DNA of 64,000 bases from Isoetes taiwanensis (lineage: Eukaryota > Streptophyta > Lycopodiopsida > Isoetales > Isoetaceae): NCBI GenBank assembly GCA_021234155.1, contig JAJEKV010000014.1:10373563-10437562 (forward strand), written 5' to 3'. This document shows positions 21,633-32,542 of the stretch, piece by piece. The number at the start of each line of letters is the position of its first letter. The stretch's first letter is position 1. Under the pieces are notes generated by a model. It had not been told where the DNA came from and did no database searches. It worked only from the letters and a program-made list of their open reading frames with translations. A program made the position numbers and the translations under genes.

Positions 21633-22203
21633 TGTTAGTGTAAGACAACCTTATGCAATTGAAACATTGGATCAAATCAATAGAAGTTGCATAGTATATA
21701 ATCATAAGAGCATAACCCAACCATTTGATATTTAACACAGTCATTACTGTAGCAATACAATGGTTCGAAAACAATTCAATGGTATCAATAATGAACCACT
21801 CACAGATCTTCCGGAATCACACCTAATCCATGAATAGGCAAGCTAAGCAACCGAAATCCAATCGCTCCCAAATCCCTGCTTAATCTAACTATACATCTTT
21901 GTTTAATAGTGGGCATGCCGACGGATTTGGAGTCGGTTTTCGGTGCATGCCCCTGCGTCGAATCTGAATGGAGTTTTTCTCCAAATATCCTGCCTAAACC
22001 TCCTCTTGAAATACTTATCCCTTTTGGGCTTAAAATAACTACTGCTTAGAATAAGTCTTCAAAAATAACCTTTGGTTATCTTTAACCATGATATCACAAT
22101 ATTCACTTATTGAACATGGAATTTTCTGCTAATCCCATAACATGAGTGATTTTGCATTTCAGAGTTAACTTCCAATGCATATGTGATGATTAAATATCCA
22201 ACA
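21633..22203 (-). repeat. Copia 3' LTR
   Basis: 571 bp, starting TGTTAG and ending CCAACA in plus-strand reading. It is directly followed by TTCCTCCTTC, which is the purine tract GAAGGAGGAA on the minus strand. It holds a stem (GGGCATGC...GCATGCCC) at about 21908-21952. Confidence 0.9.
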
Positions 22204-22216
22204 TTCCTCCTTCATC
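22204..22216 (-). other. Copia polypurine tract
   Basis: Minus strand GAAGGAGGAA abutting the LTR start TGTTGGA. Confidence 0.75.
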
Positions 22217-22329
22217 ACATATCTGTCTCAGGCCTTCATCACGTATCTATATCAAGTTCCTGTGACATTCAAGCCTTTTCTAAAATGTTCAAATTTATTT
22301 TTCGCTCCTTAACCAGGCTGTTTCTCTTG

Positions 22330-22487
22330 TGTAACGGGCCCATGGTAGACCGCTCGAGTATTCGAACCTTGAATGTGCCTGTGGGGCGTTCCCAAGACAC
22401 CAGAATAAATGGATAGAAGCGACTACTCATAAACGTCTAGATTATTTTGCCCAGTTGGTTAAGGGCATGTCGGTTAGGAACGTCACA
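22330..22487 (+). repeat. TRIM 5' LTR
   Basis: 158 bp, from TGTAACGGGCCCAT to AACGTCACA. It matches the split 3' LTR with a handful of substitutions and equal length. Confidence 0.88.
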
Positions 22488-22520
22488 GTTGGTATCAGAG
22501 CAGGTCTCGAGTTCGAGTCT
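22447..22520 (+). promoter_or_regulatory. tRNA-like A and B boxes across the LTR/PBS junction
   Basis: TTGCCCAGTTGG (22447-22458) matches the tRNA A-box consensus TGGCNNAGTNGG at all but one fixed position. AGTTCGAGTCT (22510-22520) resembles the B box GGTTCGANTCC. They start 63 bp apart, compatible with an internal RNA polymerase III promoter. Function is inferred only. Confidence 0.4.
22490..22501 (+). other. TRIM primer-binding site
   Basis: TGGTATCAGAGC, complementary to the 3' end of plant initiator tRNA-Met, two bases after the LTR. Confidence 0.85.
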
Positions 22521-22657
22521 CCATATGGGTGCCTATATGCATGGGTAATTTGCAAAGACTTGGTAATCATTGTGACATGATATGACATAGATATGGTATA
22601 GCCTTGGATGCTCGAGGACGAGCATAGTTCTAGTGGGAGAGAGTGTAATGGGCCCAT

Positions 22658-25600
22658 CATTAGGGCGGATTTGGGGTCTCAAAATGGCCCTTATCTTGGA
22701 TGCCAGAATTCCACGTCATGTTTCTCGCGACCAATGATGTTTGCGCATTTTTTTCCAAAGTCAGTATTAGTTGGCAAGTAGAAAGAGGAGCAGGCTTACT
22801 TGGCATCCACATGGCGAAATTTCATAGGACATGTTTGTGCATTCATTGCAACACATTAATGGCCCGCATTTTTTGAAAATCGTGTCGCTGGACCAAAATA
22901 ATGGCTACTTTTCCCGCCCTCACATTGCACATGCCCACATGCACCAACCACCTTTTCAAATTTTGGCACCAAGATTTCCATTGTTCACATTAAGCCCTTA
23001 CGTGCATCCTCTCATATCGCTCTTCATTTGGAATCCAAGTCTCCAATAGTTAATACGTGTTTTTATGGGCGAGCATAGGGTTAAGCAACACTGGCCAGGG
23101 CGATGTCGCGGACAAACAAGCGTCGTTACATGCCATGTTTTTTACTACCCAAATTTTCATTCTGAAGTTTTTCTACTTTTCAGCTCTTCCCATTCATCGT
23201 ATTATTCCTCGCCATTCATTCTTACAATTCAACGAATCGATCCGTATCTCTAATTGCATCCATCATTGCTCCTAGTACTCCTACATTGCTTCCGTAGTTC
23301 ATCACTTACAAAACAATAAAGGTATGACGGTGGAAGGATATCTATCCATAGGCTCGTGGGTGAGAATGCTATCCTTAACGAAGGATGACTATGGAGTTAC
23401 ATCGTCGGGGCGACATTCATACGCTAAATGAATAGGTAGAACTATAGGGTTCAAAATAAATGCTATGGATAGTATATTGCAAAAAAAGGAAGGGGGGGAA
23501 GGGGTTTGAAGAGGAGGATATTTGCAAATTTGCACCCTCAATAATACATGGATCACACCATGCGAAAAATGCATATGCACTTTGTAAATGTGTAGTGAGA
23601 TTCAGCGTCATGTGATTCTTGCTTCTTTTCTTCCCTCTTCTTGATTTATATTCACTCATTTGAATCAAATATTTTTCTTTGGGCTATATTTATCGGATGT
23701 CGGGGATTTGAGACTAGGGAAAAGCATTCGGCATCGTTGTTGTCTAACATATGGATATAAGAGACATGCTTTTCCAAGATATACATTCGAGGGCAATGGG
23801 CATTGTAAAGTTGTGGGAGCGAGCTTGAAAGTCGGGCCCCATGACCTCGTTCGGTTTAATTGTGCAAGCCTTATGAGAATGGTGTCCTTGCAATGAAGAA
23901 ATGTTTGATAAGATGTGCATCGGGGTTGTTGAAAAAATGAGTTACAAAATATTTGCTCCATTAGAGGTGTTTACTAATGCCACGACACAAAAGCTCCAAA
24001 GACATATTGTATAAAATGTCGCTTTCATGAGCCTTTGGATCAGTTAACTGAAAGTGTCACATATGGAAACATTGTTAGGTTTGATAAAATAACATAAAAA
24101 TCTTATTTAATAAAGCTTTGGTTGTTGGTAAAGTGTTGGCTTATTGATTATGTGTTTGTATTTTACTTACCCTCTTTGAAAAAGTTTAGTTCATAAAATA
24201 TAATATAACTTGGAATGATACATATTTTATATGCAAATGGGAGACTATTGATGAGGGACTTGGTGTTATTATCTATTGACAACAAACAAGAAAGTGGATC
24301 ACACCATGCTTAATTTAGTATATTCCAACCTTTTAGCTTATACAAAATTCGGCTTGGTGTGATCTTTTTGAAAAACATGACTTCCTATAGTAAAATTACT
24401 TTGATTATCTTTTAATAAAAGAAATATATATGTGTCTTATTTGAAGTTAAGTGTGGATATGTGACGTGCTCATTTATTGATAAAGTGTTTGCTTTTTGAA
24501 AAAGGCTAATAACTTTATGTACTACTAGAGTTGGTAAAGTATTTTAGATGCAAATAGGATGCTTGATGTGATCCTTCTTAAAAAAAGATATGCTCTTTGA
24601 AAAGGACTAATAACTTTATGCACTTGGGGTGGTAAAGCATTAAATGAGAAGGGGTACTTGTGTTTAATTTTAATTTGACAACAAATAAGATAGTGGATCA
24701 CACGATCTTAATTTAGTGTGTTCCATTTTTTGTTGCATATGTACTATTCGGGCTTGGTGTGATACTTCTTGAAAAATAATATGCTCTTTGAAAAGGGATA
24801 ATGACTTATGTACTTAAGAGTGGTAAAAGCATTTTAGATACAAATAGGAATGAGTACTTGTGTTTAATTTTAATTTGACAACAAATAAGAAAGTGGATCA
24901 CACCATGCTGAATTTAGTGTGTCCTTTTTTTTTTTTTTTGCATATGTATTATTCGCTTGGTGTGATCCATCTTGAAAAAAAATAGCTTTCAAGTAAAAGG
25001 AAAGAAAGAAATATCTTATTTAAAGTGTAAAGTGTTAGTATATAAAGTGTTGGTTTATTAAAATACTATTTGTTTACGCTAAGTTGTAAGTTCAATATTT
25101 GTGTTTCTATTTACTTTTTTACTTAAGGATCACACCAGCTAATTTCTTATATGCAATTACTTACAAGATGAAGATTTCGCATCATATGATCCTCTTTAAA
25201 CAAGGATGGCTTTGACCTTCAATGTTCATAAATTTTATGAATGTTTGCATATAAGAATCATATTTTCTTAAAAAATGGTCATCAAATGGATAAACCCTTC
25301 ACATTGCAAAAGTATAATATCATATATTAGCATCTTCACGGACATTTCCCCTTCCTTATCGAGGCGGCTCATCTCAAGGGCGTATTCGATTCGAATGCCT
25401 TCATCCTCTCTCAATCTCTCACAATATCCTAGGAGGCGGAGTTACCGTCACCACAAAATCGGACTAAACTTGAAACGCCCTGAATGATGGTTTCTTGCCA
25501 CTCCAACGATCCAATGGATATAAAATGCCATCCGCCCAGATGTCGACACTTTTTGAGCCTGCAAGACACAACACGTCGAGGTCTAAGTTCTTATTTTTTA

Positions 25601-26524
25601 GACCTCCTTTTTTGCGATTGAAGACTGGAGCATATTCGTGAGTCAGTTGGATCCTCATCCACATCATTTGGAGCTTCCATATTGCGTGGATCGCTGGATC
25701 GCTTGAAATGAAGGTGTACAATTTGTATGCCCGGCACAATTCGGGCTGGCGGTGAGCGAGCGTCCTGTACTAACCTCGTTTTTTGAAATTTGCAATGTGC
25801 ATATGGAAATCGAAAAGTCCATTCTCCTACAATCCATGCTTTTATACATTAAGCAAATTCAAATTTCGAATTGTAGGGGGCGGAAAGCCTGTATTGGGAT
25901 GAAGTAAAGATCCCGGTTAATGCTGGATTCACATGGACCCGAGCTGGTTACCGGCTTAAAAACCTGCTTGAACTTGAATGAGACAAAAAATTCAGCCCGT
26001 TTTGGAAAATCAGCCCTTGCAAGATCCAACTTATGAGCTGATGCGTCACGAATTTTTAATCAGTCTGACTCGGCCTAAACTTCTCCATGTGAACCACCCA
26101 TAAATAAGAAATGGCCTTACCGAATGAAAGTCTAATACAAAGCTTCAACCTATACATTCAAATTTTAAAATGTGAAGGCGGGAAGCTTGTATGGCCATGG
26201 CCTCTAAATGAAAATAAGCGGCAAGAATGGTGATGGATACGACGCTTGGTATCGACAAACCAAGAGGCACCGTCATGAGTTGCCGGTATGCTATAATGCA
26301 AGTGGCTTTTAGAAGCGCCCACAGGTTGCATCACCGTGTCGACAACCAATGTAATTAAATACATATGGCGCCATGAATCATAATCCTTTATTCCGGAGAA
26401 TATTCCAAGTAAATCTGTAATGATGAGATTTTGGTATCCTAGGTGGCATGGGAAAAAAGGAGCGGAAATATGACGTGGAATGGCTGATAGGAGGCCATTT
26501 TGAGACCCCAAATCCGCCCTAATG
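22658..26524. mobile_element. 3.87-kb terminal-inverted-repeat element inside the TRIM 3' LTR
   Basis: The left end CATTAGGGCGGATTTGGGG and the right end CCCCAAATCCGCCCTAATG are perfect inverted copies. Weaker inverted similarity continues inwards (GGTCTCAAAATGGCC, then ATTCCACGTCAT) for about 80 bp. Deleting exactly 22658-26524 restores a 158-bp LTR. No transposase was found; the short ORFs inside resemble nothing I know. It is most likely a non-autonomous DNA transposon. I cannot fix the target duplication or the superfamily. Confidence 0.65.
24060..25170. repeat. Degenerate tandem array inside the TIR element
   Basis: Units of roughly 200-230 bp recur, each with AAGTGGATCACACCATGCT, later the inverted string CTTGGTGTGATC, then CTCTTTGAAAAGG. 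Clear copies of the first motif start near 24290, 24690 and 24893; further partial ones are near 23545 and 25128. Each unit can fold through GGATCACACCA/TGGTGTGATC. Confidence 0.6.
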
Positions 26525-26668
26525 GGTAGACCGCTCGAGTATTCGAACCTTGAATGTGCCTGTGGGGCGTTCCCGAGACACCGGCATAAATGGGTAGAAG
26601 CGACTACTCATAAACGTCTAGACGGTTTTGCCCAGTTGGTTAAGGGCATGTCGGTTAGGAACGTCACA

Positions 26669-28445
26669 TCTTGCAACTAAAGATGCGGCAGCATACTCAG
26701 CTTCAGCTGAGGACATGGCTATGGCTGTTTGCTTTTTACTTCTCCATGTGATTGGTCCTGCTCCCACAAATACTACATAGCCTGACGTGGATTTTCTTGA
26801 GCTCAAATCCCCTCCCCAATCAGCATCACTATTGGCAACCATGTTCATGTCTTTGCTGTTATATGTAATTCCGTATTCTTGTGTCCTTTTTAAATACCTT
26901 AAAACTCTCTCTGCTGCCATCCAGTGTAGCTTGCTGGGATTATGATTCCTTCTGCTAAGAATGTTAACGATATACATGATGTCAGGACGTGTATTGTTTG
27001 CTAGATACAAGACACATCCAACAAGTGCCCGATATGGGGTATTTTCCATTTCTAGAGTTTTCTCCTCTGATAGGGGCAGTTCTTCTGTCAGTTTCTGCCC
27101 TGGAACAATAGGAGTTGTGACTGAATTTGCGTGTTCAAGATTGAATCTTTTGAGCATGTTGCTAATGTGTCTGCTTTGCTTTAGCTTAAGAAAGTTATTT
27201 TGTCTATCCCTTGTGACTTCAATGCCTAGGAATTGTTTTTATTCTCCCATATCTGACATCTGGAACTTTGACATCAGAATTTCCTTGCATTGATGTAGGC
27301 ATTTCAGACTGCTTGATGCCAGAATACAGTCATCAACGTACAATGCTAATATACAGAAGTCATTATTCATTTGGAATCTGTACAAATTTCCATTGTTCTT
27401 TAGTTTTTCCAGTCCCTGTTCTCTAAGATAACTATCAATACATGTGTACCATTCTCTCAGGGATTGTTTTAATCCACAGCTCTATTCAATTTCCAAACCT
27501 GATTTTTATTTTCTTCAAAACCTGGTGGTTGTTTCATGTAAACATCCCCTTCCAGTCTTGCATTTAAAAAAGCAGTTTTTACATCCATGTGATTTAATTC
27601 TAAATCCCTTGCATTTGTCAGGCTGAGTAGTAATCTCAGACTTGTGAGTTTCACGATCGGGGAGTAGGTCTCGTCATAACCTTTCCCTTTTGCTGAGTGT
27701 ATCCCTAAGCTACAAGTCTTGCCTTAAATCTACTACTCCCGTCGGCATTTGTTTTTATTTTATAAAGCCATTTGCTACCTATTACCTTCTGATTTTCTGG
27801 ACAGTCCATTACTTCATAGCTTTGAGTCTCTTTGAATGAGTTTAATTCATCTTTCATAGCCTCTAACCATTTGCCTTTATCCTCACATTTCATGGCATCT
27901 TCAAAGGTTCTAGGCAGGATCACATCTTCCATGATAGCAAGTATTTGATCTTGAGTTTGTTCTAATTGTTCTACTCTTCTGCTTCTGCCCGCTTCATTTC
28001 TCCCATAGGCATTTATATCAATATTATAATCATCCATTAACTTTTCAACCTGGGTTCTCTTTCTTTTGTGTAATGCTTGTTCTCCATTTCTGAGCTCATT
28101 CTGTACTGATATAGGACTGTTAGTATTTTCATCATATACACTTGGTTTTAAAACCTGTTCTTTGTTACTTTCTGTCCCATCATCATCAGAGTCTGCATCA
28201 GCATCATATTGCTTATTTTCAACAAAGTTATGTAATTTTTGTTGCATCTCCCTTTTGAGAAACCTGTCCTTGTACAGTATGCTTTCATCAAACACTACAT
28301 CTCGGCTTATTAGTATTTTCCTTGATTCTGGCTCATAGATTCTGTATCCTTTTGATTGAAGATCGTATCCTACCAGAAAACCAATTTGTCCCTTGCTGTC
28401 CAATTTCTTTCTCAGCTCTGAAGGTACGTGTGCTATGCAATACAT
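26669..28445 (-). pseudogene. Copia RT (RVT_2) and RNase H
   Basis: From 28445 down the frame gives GQIGFLVGYDLQSKGYRIY (the integrase/RT linker), WLEAMKDELNSF and GSKWLYKIKTNADGS (start of copia RT), then after a frame break at about 27705 MDVKTAFLNARLEGDVYMKQ and PPGFEE. The catalytic box YVDD lies at 27329-27340. RNase H follows with GCVLYLANNTRPDIMYIVN, SDADWGGDLSSRKSTSGYV and MSSAEAEYAAASLVAR. There the frame meets the TRIM and resumes at 22324 for about 20 codons, which do not look like the usual RNase H end. At least three frame breaks or stops make it non-functional as read. Confidence 0.88.
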
Positions 28446-28479
28446 CCATATGCTTTAAACATACTATAATCTGTTTTTT

Positions 28480-29032
28480 CTTTTGAATTTGATCAAACAC
28501 TTAGAGGTACATTACCTTGCAATGCTTTTGATGGTAGCTGATTATGCACAAGGATGGCAGTGTTTAAAGCTTCTTCCATAGATTGTTTGGTAGTCCAGCA
28601 TGTTTGATCATCGTCTTAACTGCATCCATGATGGTCCGGTTCATCCTTTCTGCAACTCCGTTTGTTGGGGCTGTACCTGCATGTTAGTTGTCGTTTGATC
28701 CCATTTGCAACACAAAAATCCTTAAATTTTCTTGAAAGGTATTCCCCTCCACGGTCAGATCTTATACATTTCAACTTTTCACCTGTCTCTCTCTCTACTT
28801 CTCTTACAAATTGTTTGAAGGCTGTTAAATCTTAGGATTTTCTTGCAAGGCAATAACAGACACACTTCCTGCTATAGTCGTCTATAAAAGATATGAAGTA
28901 CCTGCTGTTAGTCCTGCTCCGAACATTGAGTGGTCCACACAAATCTGTGTGAATTAACTCAAGTATTTTCTTTGCTCTGTGCCTTGACTTCTTAAATGGC
29001 AACCTATTAAGTTTGCCAAGCATACATCCCTT
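28480..29032 (-). pseudogene. Copia integrase core
   Basis: On the minus strand, LIHTDLCGPLNVRSR (first catalytic D), SFIDDYSRK, IRSDRGGEYLSRKF (second D), then GVAERMNRTIMDAV near 28625-28665 (catalytic E) keep the DDE order of an rve integrase. Stops occur just before (TAG at 29035) and after LARKS near 28832, and there is a frame break near the glutamate. All three acidic residues remain, so decay is recent. Confidence 0.85.
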
Positions 29033-30571
29033 CTAGATGTGTTCTTGCCTGTCTGATTCCTTGCACTCTATCCATCCTTTCTTAGCCAGATAAATCAAAT
29101 TTTTGTGATGTGTATGAGCCAGGCGATTGTGCCACAGTTCTATGTCATGAATGTTTACATAGTTAATGCCATTGTACAAGGAATTTCTCATTTCAAATAA
29201 ATTTCCACATCTTTTTGCTAGAAATTTCAATTCATTTCCAAGAAATATTCTAGATGCTTTAAAATCAAAATTGGCTCTGTACCCTAAGTCTACCAGTTGG
29301 CTAATTGATATCAAATTTTTAATTAAACTTGGGACACATAGCACATTTTCCACATCCACTATATTTCCCTGCAAGTCCATCAACTGCAGCAGTCCACTCC
29401 CTTCAATTTGTTGTAAAGCTCCATTACCAACTTGTATATTCTTTAAGTGTGTCTGTTTTATATTTTTGAGCAGATCAGTAGATTGAACTACTGATCTCTC
29501 AGCTCCACTATCAACTGTAAGAGTGTCGGTCATATTATTTGTTCGAAACGAATTATCAGTAACACGGCATGAGCATATTACCTCATTTTCATCTTCGACA
29601 TCCTTTTCTTCCTCTTCCTTAGTCTTGGCAATGTGCACACCTGCTGGCCTTTTTGCTCCTCGATCTTTTATCCCATTATATCTTTCTCCTCTATTATCAT
29701 TCCCTTTATTTTTTTCCTTACCATACTGTTTTGGGGTTGAGCATTTTGCTGCCACATGCCCTTTCCCTCCGCAATTATAGCAGTTAAAGTCCCTTTTTAG
29801 TTTTGGGCAATCTCCCTTAAAATGTCCTGCCTCATGACAGTAATAGCAATTGCCTTTGCTTTTCTTACCAGCAAATAGAATTTTAGAATTGTCTGCTTCC
29901 TTGAGCATCTTCTTCTGCTCGTACTCTGTTCTCAAAATATTTTCAGCTTCTTCTCTTGTTTTGCTTACATTCCTTATAAATAGAGCTAACTGTTTATTTT
30001 CATTAACTGACCTTGAAATTTGCAGAACTTGGCTCCTCTCAGAAATGTGAACTCCTGCTCCAGTCAGGTCAATTAAGATGTTATCAAAATTATTAAAAAA
30101 ATCTGACACATGCCCATCTTCTGCTAGCTTCAAGCCTCTTAGCTCATTCTCCAACAAGTCAATTTGAGAACTTGTTTTTTCCTCATAATGCTTTAACAAA
30201 AACAACCACATTTCTCTAGGACTTTTATTTCTCAGTTTCAATCTTATGGTAGGACTAACCTTACATGAGATTATGCCTTGTGCTTCTTTAACCCGTGCAT
30301 AAGTGGATCTTCCTGCTGTCACACTCTGAACTTCCCTTTGTTCACCTGCACTAGTATTTCCATTGTTAGAGTTTTTGTTTACAGATCCTTCAGATCTACT
30401 AGCTGCATTTAACACAACTTCACTGATTTCCCCTAATTCAGGATCAACTAAATCCGATAGGTCTTCCACTTCCAATATATGCTTGATGGAGTCCTTCCAA
30501 ACTTGGAATCCTGCTCCACCCTTGAATACTTCCGCAGTGCTCAGTAGACTTGCACCAAATCAACTAGCCAT
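29033..30571 (-). pseudogene. Copia gag and retropepsin
   Basis: The natural start is probably the ATG at 30571, but its fourth codon is TGA; the frame is then open for about 510 codons. Order: a gag helical domain (MWLFLLKHYEEKTSSQIDLL, LRGLKLAEDG), two zinc knuckles CYYCHEAGHFKGDC (about 29810-29850) and CYNCGGKGHVAAKC (about 29745-29785), the retropepsin active site TVDSGAERSVV (about 29500), and the pre-integrase motif ELWHNRLAHTHHKNL near 29110. It ends in TAG before the integrase, which is in the same frame, so this is a nonsense change and not a gene end. An internal start at 30475 or a readthrough product cannot be excluded. Confidence 0.88.
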
Positions 30572-30598
30572 ATTGATTGATCCAATAAATTTACTCCT

Positions 30599-30611
30599 GC
30601 TCTGACACCAA
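30599..30611 (-). other. Copia primer-binding site
   Basis: Minus strand TTGGTGTCAGAGC, one base from the initiator tRNA-Met complement TGGTATCAGAGC, directly after the 5' LTR. Confidence 0.85.
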
Positions 30612-31203
30612 TGTTAGTGTAAGACAACCTTATGCAATTGAAACCTTGGATCAAATCAATAGAAGTTGCATAGTATATATTAAACAAGGGGCATCATAAG
30701 AGCATAACCCAACCATTTGATATTTAACACAGTCATTACTGTAGCAATACAATGGTTCGAAAACAATTCAATGGTATCAATAATGAACCACTCACAGATC
30801 TTCCGGAATCACATCTAATCCATGAATAGGCAAGCTAAGCAACCGAAATACGATCGCTCCCAAATCCCTGCTTAATCTAACTATACATCTTTGTTTAATA
30901 GTGGGCATGCTGACCGATTTGGAGTCGGTTTTCGGTGCATGCCCCTGTGTCGAATCTGAATGGAGTTTTTCTCCAAATATCCCGCCTAAACCTCCTCTTG
31001 AAATACTTACCCCTTTTGGGCTTAAAATAACTACTGCTTAGAATAAGTCATCAAAAATAACCTTTGGTTATCTTTAACCATGATATCACGATATTCACTT
31101 AATTGAGCATGGAATTTTCTGCTAATCCCATAACATGAGTGATTTTGCATTTCAGAGTTAACTTCCAATGCATATGTGATGATTAAATATCCAACATCCA
31201 ACA
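30612..31203 (-). repeat. Copia 5' LTR
   Basis: 592 bp. Compared with the 3' LTR it has about 16 extra bases near 30683 and a 7-bp repeat TCCAACA at the right end. The target duplication TGCTT follows at 31204-31208. Confidence 0.9.
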
Positions 31204-31208
31204 TGCTT

Positions 31209-31239
31209 TTAGAATGCTTCTAGATGCTTCCAAATGCAG
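31209..31239. other. 31-bp host spacer between two LTR insertions
   Basis: Only 31 bp separate the copia target duplication (ends 31208) from that of the Gy2 complex (starts 31240). Confidence 0.8.
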
Positions 31240-31244
31240 CTTTA

Positions 31245-32018
31245 TGTCAGACGCCTACAAAAGTAGACACAACCTTCCCCACAACCATGAACTCCCTGAG
31301 CTCCCACGCACGATTGCTTACTGATCCCGGGATCGATCAGAGGCTACCAACCGGCCGGTTCTAACACAGAACCGAATGCGCCACGGAAGTATTGCTCTAA
31401 GAGCACACAAGAACGCTTCCAGAGCAGTGCGTTCCCCTAAGCCAACACCAAAAAGTGAAGTGGCTTAGAACAAGCCGAATTGATCATCAATCAATTCGCG
31501 ATAGGCCAAAACCTCAGTCAGTAGAAGATTAGGCTGATCAGAAGAGCGGTATGCTTCAACTGCTTGCTTCAAGGAAGAAACTGTGGTCCCAGAAAACGTC
31601 CCCAAAGCTCTTGATAAGGCCACCAGAACCAAGAGTAGGTCGGAAAAGGCTCATGGGCCTTTTCTGCAGCTAAAACCGAGCATTATTAGCCCTGATCCGA
31701 TCTAATATAGCTGATCCGGCCACTCTATATCAGGCCGCGATCAGAAACAATCGTGAGGCCTTTTGGTTTGACCCATCCAATGGATTTTCGCCACCTCACA
31801 CCCCTTATTCTATGGTTAGGAGGTTTTTAGATGAAACTTTATAATGTAATTAAAGTGTCATCTTAACGTACGAAAGTTTGGTTATCCAAAAATATTAACC
31901 CCATGCCGCCCCTAGGCGGTATTGCCGCATGGGACGTTCCCAGGCCACCCTGTGGCATTCCCAATGCGAACCCCTGGCCCCAAGGCCTGCAAGCGCGACT
32001 TTCCGTTGGACCGTAACA
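31245..32018 (-). repeat. Gy2 LTR a (outer, 3')
   Basis: 774 bp from TGTCAGACGCC to GGACCGTAACA. The purine tract on the minus strand (GGGGAGTGGAGGAAAT) abuts it at 32019. Confidence 0.88.
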
Positions 32019-32375
32019 ATTTCCTCCACTCCCCTTAGGACCTTGTCCTCAAGGTCTAGAGGTTCAAATGAGGAAAACATTGCACAAAACTCATCCGTCT
32101 CCCAAGTGGCATCCGTAGGAGACTGGCCTCACCACAAGACCAGATATTCACGAACATCTCTATTGTGCAACTGCCGAACACGAGTATCTAGAATCCGTTC
32201 GGGTGTTACAACGACGCTTAACACTAGCGGTATACTCTCAGGACTGACAACATTGTCCGTATCTAGTATAGCCCGCTTAAGCTAGCTTACATGAAATACA
32301 GGATGAATCCCAATATCCTGCGGTAAGACCAACTCATATGTTGTGGTTCCTATCCTTTTAACAATCTTAAAAGGT
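32019..32375 (-). pseudogene. Gy2 integrase tail and chromodomain, cut by LINE
   Basis: This matches the chromodomain region at 39078-39430 on the minus strand, with RNRDVREYLVLW-like and ATWETDEF-like blocks. The frame is disturbed by small changes. The LINE insertion at 32376 interrupts it inside the block that encodes the integrase C-terminal beta barrel, and it resumes at 36429. Confidence 0.75.
32362..32375. other. LINE target-site duplication, left
   Basis: CAATCTTAAAAGGT, repeated at 36429-36442 after the poly-A tail. Confidence 0.88.
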
Positions 32376-32542
32376 AGCTCGGGTACGCTCGTGGGAGATG
32401 AGGTGGATCTAGATGCGGTGGTTGCGCTCACGGATAATCCGCTCGCTCTTGTTCCATATGACTCAGATCAGGGGCCTGCTTCGCCGGCAAGACGGCGGCG
32501 GAAAAAGAAGCATCGTAAAAATCCTGCGTCTCAGTAGTAGTT

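Larger units (their letters stand above)
22330..26668 (+). mobile_element. TRIM (miniature LTR element) nested in copia
   Basis: The LTRs are 158 bp: the 5' LTR at 22330-22487, and the 3' LTR split into 22644-22657 and 26525-26668. Both begin TGTAA and end GTCACA. The internal part is only 156 bp, with a primer-binding site TGGTATCAGAGC at 22490-22501 and no ORF. The flanks are the identical 5-bp duplication TCTTG (22325-22329 and 26669-26673), and removal rejoins the copia RNase H frame after SLVAR. The size and lack of coding fit terminal-repeat retrotransposons in miniature. The element moved with proteins supplied in trans. Confidence 0.88.
21633..31203 (-). mobile_element. Ty1/copia LTR retrotransposon
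   Basis: The element has LTRs at 21633-22203 and 30612-31203 that both start TGTTAGTG, a primer-binding site, a purine tract and 5-bp target duplications (TGCTT). The coding order on the minus strand is gag, protease, integrase, RT, RNase H, which defines Ty1/copia. The LTRs differ by roughly 13 substitutions in about 550 aligned bases by my count, so the insertion is fairly young, yet the ORF has several stops. A TRIM element (22330-26668) sits inside the 3' end, so the original length was about 5.2 kb. Confidence 0.92.

Noticed and set aside
22447-22520. A functional tRNA gene
   Set aside because: The A- and B-box-like strings are present, but no acceptor stem or anticodon arm can be formed around them. 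The same sequence is the LTR end plus primer site of a TRIM.
22330-26668. Cassandra-type TRIM with 5S rRNA promoter
   Set aside because: I searched the 158-bp LTR by eye for 5S gene boxes and saw none.
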